The translations under genes and the position numbers were made by a program. From Pollenia angustigena (lineage: Eukaryota; Arthropoda; Insecta; Diptera; Polleniidae): a DNA stretch of 64,000 bases. Positions 44,741 through 55,727 of this stretch are shown here, one piece after another; the first letter of the stretch is position 1; each line of letters opens with the position of its first letter. The stretch covers positions 167,878,478 to 167,942,477 of the forward strand of contig OV884058.1 of assembly GCA_930367215.1 (NCBI GenBank), in the 5' to 3' direction. The notes beneath the pieces are model-generated. The model was not told the origin of the DNA. It saw only the letters and a program-made list of their open reading frames with translations, and searched no databases.

Positions 44741-45767
44741 TTAATGTTGTCATGACCATGATTTATTTACCTTCAAAATATTTAAAACTAATAGACACGA
44801 GTGATTCCTATTAGATGAACCATAACGACATCGAACTTATCGATGATTTAATTTTTTAAATGCTAAAATATTAAATTAACGTTTTATCTCATGTAACATA
44901 AATTGATATCAATTTACAATTTCATTGTAAAATTTTTTTAATGAATTTGAATGTGTTTTTAAACATTTTTTAACCATTTTTTCCGTAAATTTTGCCATTT
45001 TTAGTCACCAAGTTTTGCCAACACTGGTTAAATATAATACTTGAAACATCCTGAAAAAACATCGTATCACTTAAATTATACTTTCTTCACTCATATGTAA
45101 AATACAGATTCGGTCATTGACGAACATGAAGAATTCTTTCATTAGCATGTCGTTGTATTTTAAAAGCGATTTAAAGGTAGATAGAAGCCTTTTATGTTTG
45201 TAGATTACTGTTAGGGATACACTGGAATCCCAGCAGAATAGGAAAGCCAGTCACTCCAAACAAAAAGGGAAAAATAAATTGATTAACAAACATGGCTGTT
45301 AAACTGGAACGTATTTGTATTAATTCAATGGCAAGAAATGATGATAGATAGATGATAATGCGACGTCAGATAAAATTGGTTAAGTTATGGATTGGATTTA
45401 TGTTTCCTTCTACACCAACTAAAGTTATTCAACTTGTAAGTCTCAATAAAAAAAATTTTTTAATGAATACAATTGCAGTTTATCGTGTAAAATTTTATAT
45501 AAAATTTATTAAAGTACCCTGCGGAAAATTTGTGTCAATTGGTCCAACAGCCTGGTCCTGGGAGTTGTGAAAATCGATCAGGTATAAAAAGAATGCACTC
45601 ATGACCAGTGAAAGGAGAACAAAAAGGTAGAAAAAGTAATGAATTACAGGACAGTCTTCACCGGTGGTGTGACACATTTTTTTGGGACTTTTTAAGATTT
45701 GGTTCTTGAATTTAATTCTACAACTTATTTTGTTGAAATAATACTAAATTGTATTGAAATAATATTA
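44741..45767. other. AT-rich spacer
   Basis: No gene is recognised. Short frames at 45352-45570 and 45495-45677 overlap on opposite strands and have no motif. Confidence 0.4.
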
Positions 45768-45977
45768 TGGTGTTTTCTTTTCTACAAAAAAGTGTGACAT
45801 TTTATTTAAAAAAATGCAATTTGGTGTCTGTTTCATAAAAATGTTGCTTCCAAAAAAGGGTGAGTTTTTTAGAATAAAACAAGCCACCCTTTTCGGGAGC
45901 AAAATGTTTAAGAAACAGACTCCAAATTACATTTTTTTAAATAAAATGTCACATTTTTTGTAGAAAAGAAAACACCA
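45768..45977. mobile_element. 210-bp hairpin MITE, TTA duplication
   Basis: About 85-bp inverted arms start TGGTGTTTTCTTTTCTAC. TTA at 45765-45767 and 45978-45980 is the target duplication. It shares its ends with the 628-bp element at 25364-25991. Confidence 0.8.
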
Positions 45978-45980
45978 TTA

Positions 45981-46762
45981 CATTGTAGTAACTGTCACTA
46001 AGTACGACCATTGAGAATAGATGTGTGGCTGGTCAAATGGTGTCAAAGTGATAGGTCTTATTCATAGAAAGTGTTAAAACTAGAACCGGTCTCCACCACC
46101 AACGACCTATAAAGAGCCTACTTTGGTGTCAGTTAACTCCCTCTAGTGTAGTTTTTAGAATGCTGTTTTAAGGTTTAACATTTAAAGTCACTAAACAAAG
46201 GTTTTTACGAGATCACTAGTCTAAAAAATATTGATTTCAATAAAAAGTTACCTTTACATCCGGTTCGCATCTATTGTTGCAATCTGAAATTCAATATCTG
46301 AGCTAAATGTAAATCTCTTGTCCAGTCATTTGACCTAATATGGATCGCTTATAGTGGCTTCGATTTATCTTCCGGGAACTGTCTGTCAAACTTGACTTAT
46401 TCTCATTTGCAATTAAATTTTGTTCTTGTAACGTAAGACAAAGATAAAGTTTCACGGCAATGTCACGGCTGCGTGTCCATAATAACATTGGCGTACCAAA
46501 TTACATTTTTTTAGTAGTTTCCTCCTCTCCAACCATTTAGATTGATAAAACATCCTAAGCAGCACAATTAAGGAACCAATAATTAATATTGATTTATAAA
46601 CACGCCTCAAATAGAGCAAAATTAATCAGGGCTGTAAAACACACCAGCGACATTTTAGAAATTGGCCTTTAAACGAACGAATACAATAATATCCATTTTT
46701 GATTATTATAAGTATATTTACGAGCTTCTTGACTTAAGCAATAAAGGTAGAGAATAAAACAA
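45981..46762. other. AT-rich spacer
   Basis: No gene is recognised. Confidence 0.4.
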
Positions 46763-46815
46763 AACAAGTAAGAAAGTACAGTCGGTCAAGCCCGAACTTA
46801 TGATACCCTACACCA
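46763..46815 (-). repeat. Helentron-like 3' end, minus orientation
   Basis: The complement reads GGGTATCATAAGTTCGGGCT, a hairpin (AGTtCGG/CCGaACT), then TTTCTTACTTG, the typical end of fly Helentron-like repeats. Confidence 0.55.
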
Positions 46816-46854
46816 CAGAATTGAAAAACACATCATGAAAGAAAGACAAAATGG

Positions 46855-46955
46855 AAAAAACAAAAATGTACTTTGGGCTTCAAGAAGAATTCTTGACAGA
46901 AAGTACGAAAAAACAGAAGTAAGGAAGAACATGTAAAATCAATTAAAATGGATAA
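46855..46955 (+). repeat. left part of split tRNA-like repeat
   Basis: AAAAATGTACTTTGGGCTTC through AATTAAAATGGATAA matches 33000-33100. The repeat continues at 50592 beyond the inserted transposon. Confidence 0.7.
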
Positions 46956-47535
46956 CACAGTGAGACAAAAAAAATGAACTGAAAATACCTGGGATCTTAT
47001 ATCATTTTTCTGGTAGGTACTGTCGAGTACTACAACAGTCTGTTTTTGGAATTTTCAAAACACCCCCAAAATCTTGAGTTACGGGTAAAAAACCGGTTTT
47101 TCATACCCGTATGCACTTATTATCCTGTAACTTAGTTGAATACCAACCGATTTCAAATTTTTTGGCAGACCTAGAAAGAAGAAGCTTAGACCTTTCGAAC
47201 GGTATATATACTCTTTAAGTAAATTTCAGATACATGTATGTATTTTTACACCAAATGTATTTTTTTACGATTTTTTCCCCATTTTTCTATTTTCGGGACG
47301 TTTTTACACAAAATTTTTGTATAGGAACCGTGCTATTTATGGTTTTATTTAAAAAACATAATTGATTAAAAGTAAAACGAGGGTTTGTGTTTAAAAATCG
47401 GTTGAAAATTTACTGATTTATTCAACTTTAAAAAAAACACATTTTTTACAAAAAAATAATTTCTTACGATTCCGATCAAAAATGTTTGCTTGACCTTTTT
47501 CTTTTTAAATTAACGTCTTCAGTATCTCTTTTAAG
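46956..47535. repeat. left 580-bp terminal inverted repeat
   Basis: Near-identical to the complement of 50012-50591. Its inner 60 bp is an inverted copy of the last 19 codons of the transposase gene. Confidence 0.9.
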
Positions 47536-47607
47536 TAATTATTAAAATAATTAAAACTATGTTTGCAGACTGCGAGTCACACGTTACAAATCACTGTTAT
47601 TCTAAAT

Positions 47608-47760
47608 ACGAGGGTGGTCTGAAAAATTTCCGGTCTAACAATGAAATAAGAAATTTAGCCTTATTTTTTTATTTTTCTATATAATCTCCTTGCGTAGGCG
47701 TACTGCCTTAAAAAAAATCCTATCTACTCAGTTTTTTCATTTACACGAAAACACTCTCAT
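47608..47760 (+). repeat. probable irritans-type mariner end fragment
   Basis: GGGTGGTCTGAAAAATTTCC followed by ATAATCTCCTTGCG resembles the left end of irritans-type mariners from memory. No coding part is left. Confidence 0.4.
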
Positions 47761-47961
47761 CGATTTAATCAACTAAAACTGCCCGTCCAAAATAGAAGAA
47801 ACCTTGGTGAGTAATTGTAAAAGATGCAAAACTACATTTACTAGCTTTTATAAACGAGCGCTGAGATCGGAAACTTTGCAGACTAACCTTGTAAAATTTA
47901 AAGTAAAAACAAAACTGAGCAACAAGAGCTCAACTCATGTAAAAGTACTGTTTTTTTATTT

Positions 47962-48207
47962 CTGTGGCATTTTGACAAAATACCTTAAGTCAAATTTAAA
48001 AAATTGAAAAAAATTATGTTAATCATAAGAATTTTCATTAGAAAAACATTTTTGTTTACGTTTTTAAAATTTTGTATTAAAAAAGATGTTTTTCTTTAAT
48101 TTTGGTTTATTTTATTATTTGATAAAAATTATTTTTTCACCGATTTTTTTTTTTTTACTTTTTTGCTATATTATCTCGACTTAGGATTTTTTGTCAAAAT
48201 GTCAGAG
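47962..48207. mobile_element. MITE with CTGTGGCATTTTGAC ends, copy 2
   Basis: Aligns with 35351-35568 over its whole length. The right end is more mutated. It sits about 100 bp upstream of the transposase ATG of element 2. Confidence 0.75.
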
Positions 48208-48307
48208 ATTTAACGTGACCCTTTATTTATAACTTCTTTATTATTTTCCAACTGTGTACATTAAAAATTTTGCAATTTAATAAATCGTGTAAAATTTAAA
48301 TTAAAAA

Positions 48308-50071
48308 ATGTGTGATAAACGTAACAAATTTTGCTATATCTGTGGCTTATTTGCGGATATTGGTCATATGAGAAATTTTAAAAATAATATTGCAGTGGTA
48401 GAAGTTTACAACGAAGTCTTCAATCGATCCTATAAAACCAGTTGCTGGTATGAGCCAGAGTTCATTTGCATAAATTGTTGTACAACCTTAAAAAAATTTA
48501 AAGTTCAACCGTCAGTGTCTTTGCCCTTTGCTGCGCCTATGACTTGGCATCATCAGGTATATCACAAGTCCGCTGATTGCTATTTTTGCCAAACGAATAT
48601 TTCAGGCCATAGTTTTAAAACGCGAAAAAACATTAAGTACGCAAATGTTGTTACTGTAACAAAACCCATAATATCAAATGATGAACTTCCAACAACAAGC
48701 AAATCTGCTGCTGATGATAAAAAATATATGGAGGAAGAAGATTACCTTCCATTCAAGTCTTCGGCAATGGAACCGAAATTTATTTCTAACGCAGATTTTA
48801 TCGATCTCGTACGGGACTTAAAATTGTCAAAACGACAGTCTGAAATTCTCGGATCGCGATTAAAACAGCGAAATTTGGTGAAAGCAGACTTTCGTATTAC
48901 ATATTGTAGAAAAAGAGAGAGGACTTTGTTATTTGAAGAAAGCTTTGAAACTGATAAAAATGACAGTAATCTTACGTATTGCAGTGATATTCCAAAGTTA
49001 TTTTCTGCACTAAATTACAATTATAATGCAGACGAGTGGCGACTTTTCATTGATGGATCATGTAAAAGTAAGTAATTTTCAAGATAGTGGATTATCTATA
49101 ATCTGTAATCTCATATTTAGGTTTGAAAGCAGTGTTATTACATAACGAAAATCGGTTGCCATCAGTTCCAATTTTCTATGCGACTTCCACAAAAGAAACT
49201 TACGAAGTCATGCAAAAAATACTCCTGTTCGTCAGCTATGCTACGCATAAATGGAAAATCATAGCTGATTTAAAAGTATTGACAATTTTATTTGGCATGC
49301 AAGGTGGTTACACAAAATATCCGTGTTTTCTTTGTGAATGGGACAGTCGTGCAAAAAATCACTATGATTGCAAAGTATGGCCATCTCGTGAGTCGCAGCA
49401 AATTGGTAGAAAAAACGTTCTAAACATACCATTAGTTAAAGCTGAGAATGTTATTCTTCCACCATTGCATTTAAAATTAGGATACATGAAACAATTTGTA
49501 AAAAAGCTTGATATTAACGGCGAAGCTTTTAAGCATCTTAAAGCGATATTCCCGAGATTAAGTGAAGCCAAAATAAAAGGAGGTATTTGTGTATTTACTT
49601 CGAAATAGCATTCAGTTTAAACATTTTTATCTCTTCTGATTAATTTTAGGTATTTTCATTGGACCTCAAATTCGTAAAGTTATGAGAGATGAGACCTTTT
49701 TAAAAATGTTGAGTTCCGTTGAAAAACGTGCGTGGAACAGTTTTGTTGTGCTTTGTGATAATTTTCTTGGGAGTCACAGAAGCGACGACTATGTCATGGT
49801 CGTTAATGAATTTTTAAAAGCTTATGGTGAAATGGGCTGCAACATGTCTATAAAAATTCATTTTCTGCACTCGCATTTGGATTTTTTTCCAGACAACCTA
49901 GGCCAGTTTAGCGATGAACAAGGCGAACATTTTCACCAGGAAATAATTGCAATGGAAAAACGTTTTGAAGGAAAAAATAAAATAAAAATGCTTTCGGAGT
50001 ATTGCTGGTCGCTTAAACGAGATACTGAAGACGTTAATTTAAAAAGAAAAAGGTCAAGCAAACATTTTTGA
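48308..50071 (+). CDS. three-exon transposase-like protein of element 2, intact
   Basis: Predicted 547-residue protein from exons 48308-49067, 49121-49582 and 49650-50071, with GT-AG introns of 53 and 67 bp. The total of 548 codons including TGA joins without a frame break. The N-terminus MCDKRNKFCYICGLF begins a zinc-finger-like region with CxxC pairs at 9/12, 54/57 and 91/94. An acidic linker follows. A candidate RNase H-like DDE core has D249 (LFIDGSCK), D303 (IIADLKVL), a CxxC at 322/325 and a Glu in SDEQGEHFHQE (E497 or E500). These blocks are conserved in the homologue at 12701-14453. I recognise the family as an unnamed arthropod transposase-like group (HSHLDFFP...SDEHGERFHQD), but not its superfamily. 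Role inferred: transposition of the surrounding element. Confidence 0.85.
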
Positions 50072-50591
50072 TCGGAATAGTAAGAAATTATTTTTTTGTA
50101 AAAAATGTGTTTTTTTTAAAGTTGAATAAATCAGTAAATTTTCAACCGATTTTTAAACACAAACCCTCGTTTTATTTTTAATCAATTATGTTTTTTAAAT
50201 AAAACCATAAATAGCACGGTTCCTATACAAAAATTTTGTGTAAAAACGTCCCGAAAATAGAAAAATGGGGAAAAAACCGTAAAAAAATACATTTGGTGTA
50301 AAAATACATACATGTATCTGAAATTTACTTAAAGAGTATATATACCGTTCGAAAGGTCTAAGCTTCTTCTTTCTAGGTCTGCCAAAAAATTTGAAATCGG
50401 TTGGTATTCAACTAAGTTACAGGATAATAAGTGCATACGGGTATGAAAAACCGGTTTTTTACCCGTAACTCAAGATTTTGGGGGTGTTTTGAAAATTCCA
50501 AAAACAGACTGTTGTAGTACTCGACAGTACCTACCAGAAAAATGATATAAGATCCCAGGTATTTTCACTTAATTTTTTTTGTCTCACTGTG
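50012..50591. repeat. right 580-bp terminal inverted repeat
   Basis: Begins inside exon 3 at codon 529 of the transposase gene and runs to the terminal CACAGTG. It pairs with 46956-47535. Confidence 0.9.
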
Positions 50592-50961
50592 TAATCTTTC
50601 AAAAAAGCAAGTTTCGATCTACCAAAGGTTAAAATACAATTCGGTTAAAGGATTGTTGTTTGACTATTGACGTCAGCAGTCATCGATGGCTGCGAGTGTA
50701 AGACGGCAAATCCCTCTGAGGAGATCAAGTGGTTGTGATCGAAACATGTCAGGGTAACCAGCCGCCTGGGTTCGAATCTCAGGTCCGTCAAGTATGAAAA
50801 ATTATCAACAACAAGTTTAATTAATTTTCATGTTGTAAAATTCCTTTCTTCATAAAAATAATTTAATGAAGAAAATTAAATTTGATGAACTTTAGCCTGA
50901 TCAAAAATATTTAAATTTCGATTAAAAAACCATAAATAGTTCGACAAAATAACCACAATAC
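50592..50961 (+). repeat. right part of split tRNA-like repeat
   Basis: Continues the host repeat after the transposon: TAATCTTTCAAAAAAGC, then the tRNA-like segment with a B box GGTTCGAATCT near 50769, and an end ACCACAATAC equal to the left tip of 32826 inverted. Confidence 0.7.
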
Positions 50962-51400
50962 AAATACAAATGAGGGGCAGAAATCGTCCCCCACCACCTT
51001 TTGGTCCTATTTTTGAAAAACTGTATAGCTTATGGTTCCATATAGATATGGATCTATCTATGTTTTTAATTTCTTAAAATCGGTTTAATAGTTTCTGAGA
51101 CAAAGAAATTTCCCCTATCTTCTCTCGTCGTCCTACGATTCGGTCCATTTTTAACAAATTATCTCAAATTATCATATTATCTCCAAAATTGCGACCTGTA
51201 CTTTGCGCCCAAGGTTACATAGACAGCCAGCCTGCCAGCCAGCCAGGCGGACATCGTTAGTTCGACTCAGAAAGTGATTCCTATTCGATCGGTATGCTTT
51301 AAGGTGGGGTTATGACCAATATTTTAAGGTGATACACACATCAGCACAAATGCATACTACACTCTCCACTATTGTGGTGTGGGTATAAGAAAAAGTCGAA
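50962..51400 (-). mobile_element. second Helentron-like family, minus copy
   Basis: The complement starts with a TTATACCCACACCACAAT-type end near 51390, a GCTGGCTGGC microsatellite near 51230 and AAAGTACAGGTCGCAATTTT near 51200. These match 44440-44740. The inner part to 50962 is less certain. Confidence 0.6.
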
Positions 51401-52829
51401 AATAACTAAAAATAAACGTGCTTAAAGTTTTTAATAAGAACAAATAAAGGCATATATAAAGTAAAACATAGTGAACAACTCTTTATCACTAACTCCAAGA
51501 TTTAAGTTTTTGAGTTATGACGAAGTTGCAGCAAATGAGAGATAAATGTATCTGCACTTCCAGATGAGATATCAAAATAACTTTCCTGTAGTTGTAATTA
51601 ATAAGTCCACCTCATTATAGAATAATATGACTCGGGCCAGACATTTTTTTTTTAGCGTTGAGTAGTGAAATAATTCAATTGTTGTTGAGTGTCAGGAGAT
51701 TGTGTATGGGCAACTTGTTTTTGATTTGTTTCATAGTCAAGACATTTTTCGTTTGGCAAGAAGGGTTATTTAAAGACATGTAACTAAACCTATTTATTTG
51801 AGAAATAATGGGTTTTAAGGGTTGCAACGACATAACTGGAGTCAAAATCAGATCTTGCATTATTTTAGGCCAAGTACTGAAAAATAAATGAGTTTTAAGC
51901 GACTTTAACAAAACGGCCTGAATTTCCTAACCATAACCTTCTCAAGTACCTTCTGTAGCGTACCGTTTAATGACTGCATATTTTTTTATTTTTTTTTTTT
52001 GTTTTTGTAAAGTAAAACTGCAATTTATTAGAAATAATTTTTCTTGACTGAGGAAAATTTAATAAATTATCTAAGAATTTATTTTCTTTGAAATAAAAGA
52101 AGAAGTCTATGTTAGCTACTCCTTATACAATTTTTATTCTGCTTAAACAGCATCTGCAGTTTATGTTGGCTTTTGTAAATGGTTCAGAGGAAAACCTTTA
52201 GGATCATAAAGGCCATGTAAACGATTGAATTGCTGCTTTTGTTTCACAGCAGATTTTTATTTTGTTCTTTACTTTAATCAATAAATGAGAAAACTTTAAG
52301 TGTATTTGAGTGCATGAAAACTGTAGTTGTATGGGTAGTGCAATCATAAATTTAAAATCTATAATTGCTTGGAGCGGTAGTGTTGGAGTTAAGGATATTG
52401 TGTGGCTCAAAATTGACAAGAAAAACCGAGGCGTATGAGTAATATTGCTTTTATATTTTACATATATATTAACTGCCTGTTTTTTAAACTTAAATAACAA
52501 TTTTCGTTAAGAAATTTATATTGAGAACAAAAGGAAATTTGAGTTTTTTTGTTTCAACATAAATTCCCAAGCTAAAATTGTTATCTTATTTTGAAAAACA
52601 GTCAGTAAGTTTTAAAGTTAGTTAATGTTGCAGTCTACTTGCTGTAAATTCTTATAGATGCCAACACCTTTTTTGTGAAATTGTTTTGGGAATTTGGCAA
52701 AAATATTTAGTGTTTAACGAACTTTTTTAACTACATCCTTTATTAGCGCATTGAAAATTTAAAAAATGGTATCTGCGGTGAATTTTATTTTGTTATAAAA
52801 GGTCGTTCATTAAGCGCTTTCCACTTGAA
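51401..52829. other. AT-rich spacer
   Basis: No gene is recognised. Minus-strand frames at 51675-51911 and 52204-52500 have no motif. Confidence 0.4.
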
Positions 52830-53310
52830 TGAAACAAAGTATATGTGGTATATCATCGACATTTTTTAAAACATGTAGAGGCCTATCCACGCTACTATGT
52901 ACGAAATGTAACATCGTACAAATGTCCATCGTGGCTTCAATAACTCTGGTGCAGCAGGCTGAACTTCGTGCGTAATGTTGTCTTTGCGAACCGCTGTGGC
53001 TTGTGGTCTATTCGCAGACAGTTGCGACTTAAGATAACCCAATCAGAAAAAGTCTAAAGTGGTCAAATCGTATGAGCACGTTGCTAAGTTCACATCACCT
53101 CTATGTGTGATGAAAATTGCACCTAAATTACTCATACAAAATGTCCAATGGAGTATGAGCTGTATGGCGCTTAGCCCGCCCTTTTAAAACCACTTGTCTT
53201 TACTGTCCGTACTATCCAAATCAGGCACACACAATTTCGTTATTATCGACCTACAGCACTTGCATTTAACTGTGATGGCTTAGCAAACGTCGTTAACAAG
53301 GAAAAATGGA
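52830..53310 (-). pseudogene. decayed DD41D-type mariner, C-terminal part
   Basis: The minus-strand reading ITHRGDVNLATCSYDLTTLD near 53040, followed by FFLLGYLKSQLSANRPQ, aligns with ISRNGDVNWPPRSCDLIPLDFFLW of the intact copy. The third catalytic Asp is kept. Text after it (KPRWTFVRC near 52930) fits the C-terminal tail. The N-terminal HTH and first two Asp blocks are not recognisable. Old and rearranged. Confidence 0.55.
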
Positions 53311-53358
53311 TAGCCCAAAATCCACTAAAAACATCGATTACGTCTTATAGTGATCCGG

Positions 53359-53570
53359 ACGAAACGCCGATACGTTTCGTGGAGTGTGTACTGTATATAG
53401 GGGTGTATTTGGGCTCCAGCTCCCGAATACCAGCCAAGGATCCAAACACCTTGGTATATTCCCCATAAAACGCCGATTGCGTTTCTGGGTTTATGGAGTG
53501 TATAGGGTGGCTTTGGGATTTAGCGCTAAAATATCAACCAAGTATCCAAACAACTTGAAGATATTTTGTT
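53359..53570 (+). repeat. two-unit tandem repeat, about 109 bp
   Basis: AAACGCCGATACGTTTC (53359) and AAACGCCGATTGCGTTTC (53468) start two diverged units, both running to TATCCAAACAACTT-like text. The open frame across them is not convincing. Confidence 0.65.
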
Positions 53571-54094
53571 TATTTTTCCAAAAATTTATAAAATTCTATT
53601 TATTTATTGGCAAAATATTAAATTTACAAATTTACAATAAATATTACAAAAGTTTGATTTCGAGACAATTTAATTAAACGTAAAAATCGCGATTCAATAT
53701 GTGACCGAACAATATGGTGGTTAAACAGCGATTCAACTTAAAAATTTGTAAGTTACAACAATTAAAATTACAAACAAATAAAAGAAAAATTTTAAACATA
53801 ATACATGATGATAGTGTCGCCTCACGTTACCAATTAATCTTAGGGCATAGCATTAAGTGGGCGTAAAAGTGGGCAGGGCAATATTTTCTTTCCGTAAAAA
53901 CCTCAGTTGGACCATGGCGATCATTTTAAATTATATAGATTATATTGTTGAATTCAACCATATTTTTGAAGTTTCAAGGGAGGTAAACATTTTATTGATA
54001 CATAAATAGAAACATAATTTTATTAATCTGAAAAAAAAATTATTATTAAAATGACCAAATCAACCAATTGTAGTCGGGACTTAAAGAAAATATT
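53571..54094. other. AT-rich spacer
   Basis: No gene is recognised. Confidence 0.4.
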
Positions 54095-54310
54095 AACTTA
54101 CTGTTTATTGTTCTTGTTTTTGCTTAAACTTTGACATTGTTACAAGTAAAAAAAGTGTTTATAATTCTTTTTCGCTTAAGAGTTTTATTTATTAATATTT
54201 TTTAGTTTTTCTAAAATCTTTGGATAAAGTTTCCTGCTGATCTGGCCAAAGCAACCAGTGAAATGCGCATAGGAATAGCTTATCCCATCAATAACAAATT
54301 TCAAGTTGTC
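54095..54310 (+). repeat. Penelope/retrozyme-like repeat, degenerate copy
   Basis: TTACAAGTAAAAAAAGTG, TTTCCTGCTGATCTGGCC and CAACCAGTGAAATGCGCATA match 18340-18490. The CTGATGA core is mutated to CTGCTGA. The 70-codon frame at 54263 overlaps the repeat and is dismissed. Confidence 0.65.
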
Positions 54311-54925
54311 AATAGTAAGATTAGGGAATTTAGCGCATTTAAACGAAAGCTTGTTAATGAATTTTTGACTCTTAAGATAAACTTTGATAACAATAGTTTG
54401 CTGGTAACCATAATAAGATTTTGTTTAACCAACACTCCAACCATGTTTTTTTCTGTATGTAGTTTTATAAAATAAAAATTAGCTGATGTAATAAATCGTA
54501 TTTTTTTTTAGTTATTAGCGGATATGCACTCTGTTAAAGCACTTAAATTTATTTATTTAGGCAGCGGAATTACTTAATGATAAATCTTTATCAAGCCTTG
54601 GAGAATCAGTAAGAATAACATTTTTTAAGAAAAACTCCAGAAAATTTTACACAAACATAAATCTTGTCCGTCATCTCTCTTTGAGAGTTAGCATGTCTTC
54701 TACAGACAGACTGACATATAGATAAGTCGAATTAAATATTTTCCAACACTGAAAATTGTATTTTTGTTTGCATCTTTGATGAATATTTCTCGGTATTTTA
54801 CAATTTAATAGTATTCTTGTATACAGAGTTTAAAGATAAGGAAGTGATTTAAATGACCTACAATTTGCTTATTCTAAAGTAAAATTATTGCTTTACTAAT
54901 ATTTTTTTTTTATTTCTATTTTTAG
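54311..54925. other. AT-rich spacer ending in a splice-acceptor-like tract
   Basis: Only the last 35 bases stand out: a CTAAT branch-point-like motif near 54896, then a pyrimidine run and AG. Confidence 0.4.
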
Positions 54926-54957
54926 GTTAGAAAAGTTACAATGGCTTTTATCTGCAC
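54926..54957 (+). CDS. candidate 32-bp first coding exon of a host gene
   Basis: A pyrimidine tract ending TTTTTAG (AG at 54924-54925), preceded by a fly-type branch point CTAAT about 25 bp upstream, borders a 32-bp segment. It ends at a consensus donor, CAC|GTAAGT (54958). Inside, ACAATGG at 54938 gives a well-placed start codon and the beginning M-A-F-I-C, leaving phase 2 at the donor. Microexons carrying the start codon after a long 5' UTR intron are common in fly genes. I do not recognise the protein from five residues, and no downstream exon is visible in the next 9 kb. Chance agreement of branch point, tract, acceptor, ATG context and donor is possible, but all five in 65 bp is unusual here. 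Confidence 0.4.
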
Positions 54958-54963
54958 GTAAGT

Positions 54964-55207
54964 TTTACATTTATTTTATAGATATTTTTTTTTGTTTTAT
55001 AAGACTCCTTTTTCAAATTTTAATTAGCGTACGTGTTAAAGTTCTGTAAGGAAAAGAAAAACCCTTTTTTAATTGTACATCACTTTGTCAGTAGACATTA
55101 CTTTGAATACAAAACAATGTTGTCCTGTTATTTAAATTAATTAAATGATTTATCAGCTGATCCTATGAACCACTGGGAATTAAAGGACTTAACATATATC
55201 GTCACCT
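54964..55207. other. AT-rich segment after donor-like site
   Basis: No exon or repeat was recognised. Confidence 0.4.
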
Positions 55208-55530
55208 AAACGCAAAAGGCCTTTTCTAATATTTTGAAAATTTTACAGTAGAAGGAAAAGCTATTTAAAATGATAAATTGCCTTTAACTGTTTATATATT
55301 ATTTTTATCTATTTTTCTTGTAAAATCTACGAGATGTTAGATAGTTAGCTCTTTAAGGGTTTACCATATAATCTTTTGTAGATAGGGCCTTCTATTTTTT
55401 GCTAGTAAAATCGAAAGTTTTAGTCGAAAGCTTCCAACAGTTTTGTGTAGACATTTGTGTTGATGAAATACATCAGAATCAATAAATAAAGTTGATTTTA
55501 TATTTTTGGTTAGTTAGGCCTTTTGCGTTT
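55208..55530. mobile_element. 323-bp MITE with AACGCAAAAGGCCT ends
   Basis: The ends AAACGCAAAAGGCCT are inverted copies. The interior is non-coding and no target duplication is certain. Confidence 0.6.
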
Positions 55531-55727
55531 TAGTTAACTTAAATTTTTACGTTAAAACCAGCGAAAATTAATAGAATTTGTAAGATAACGGCTTTAAGTT
55601 AGATGTGCGTATGGTCCTCCACTACCTTAATCGCACTTTTATTTTAGACGGCTCTCTTACCCAATGCCTTAAGAAACACTCATAAGCTTTCAAAATACTT
55701 GGAAATGATTTTTTATTGACAGACATA

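Larger units (their letters stand above)
46956..50591 (+). mobile_element. complete 3.6-kb DNA transposon, unclassified superfamily, element 2
   Basis: Termini CACAGTGAGACA on both strands, flanked by TAA at 46953-46955 and 50592-50594. Uninterrupted copies of the host repeat (33100 and 42510) read GGATAATCATTC, which confirms a 3-bp duplication. Terminal inverted repeats run 580 bp (46956-47535 and 50012-50591) with few differences, so insertion is recent. The interior holds one intact three-exon gene on the plus strand. The 5' interior contains a mariner-end fragment and a MITE. The TWA target and CAC start recall Chapaev3/CMC or PIF/Harbinger. The single-gene, long-repeat layout with a CxxC-rich protein fits neither cleanly. 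Confidence 0.88.

Noticed and set aside
46110..46145. possible TATA/initiator pair
   Set aside because: The spacing of about 23 bp is too short and nothing follows.
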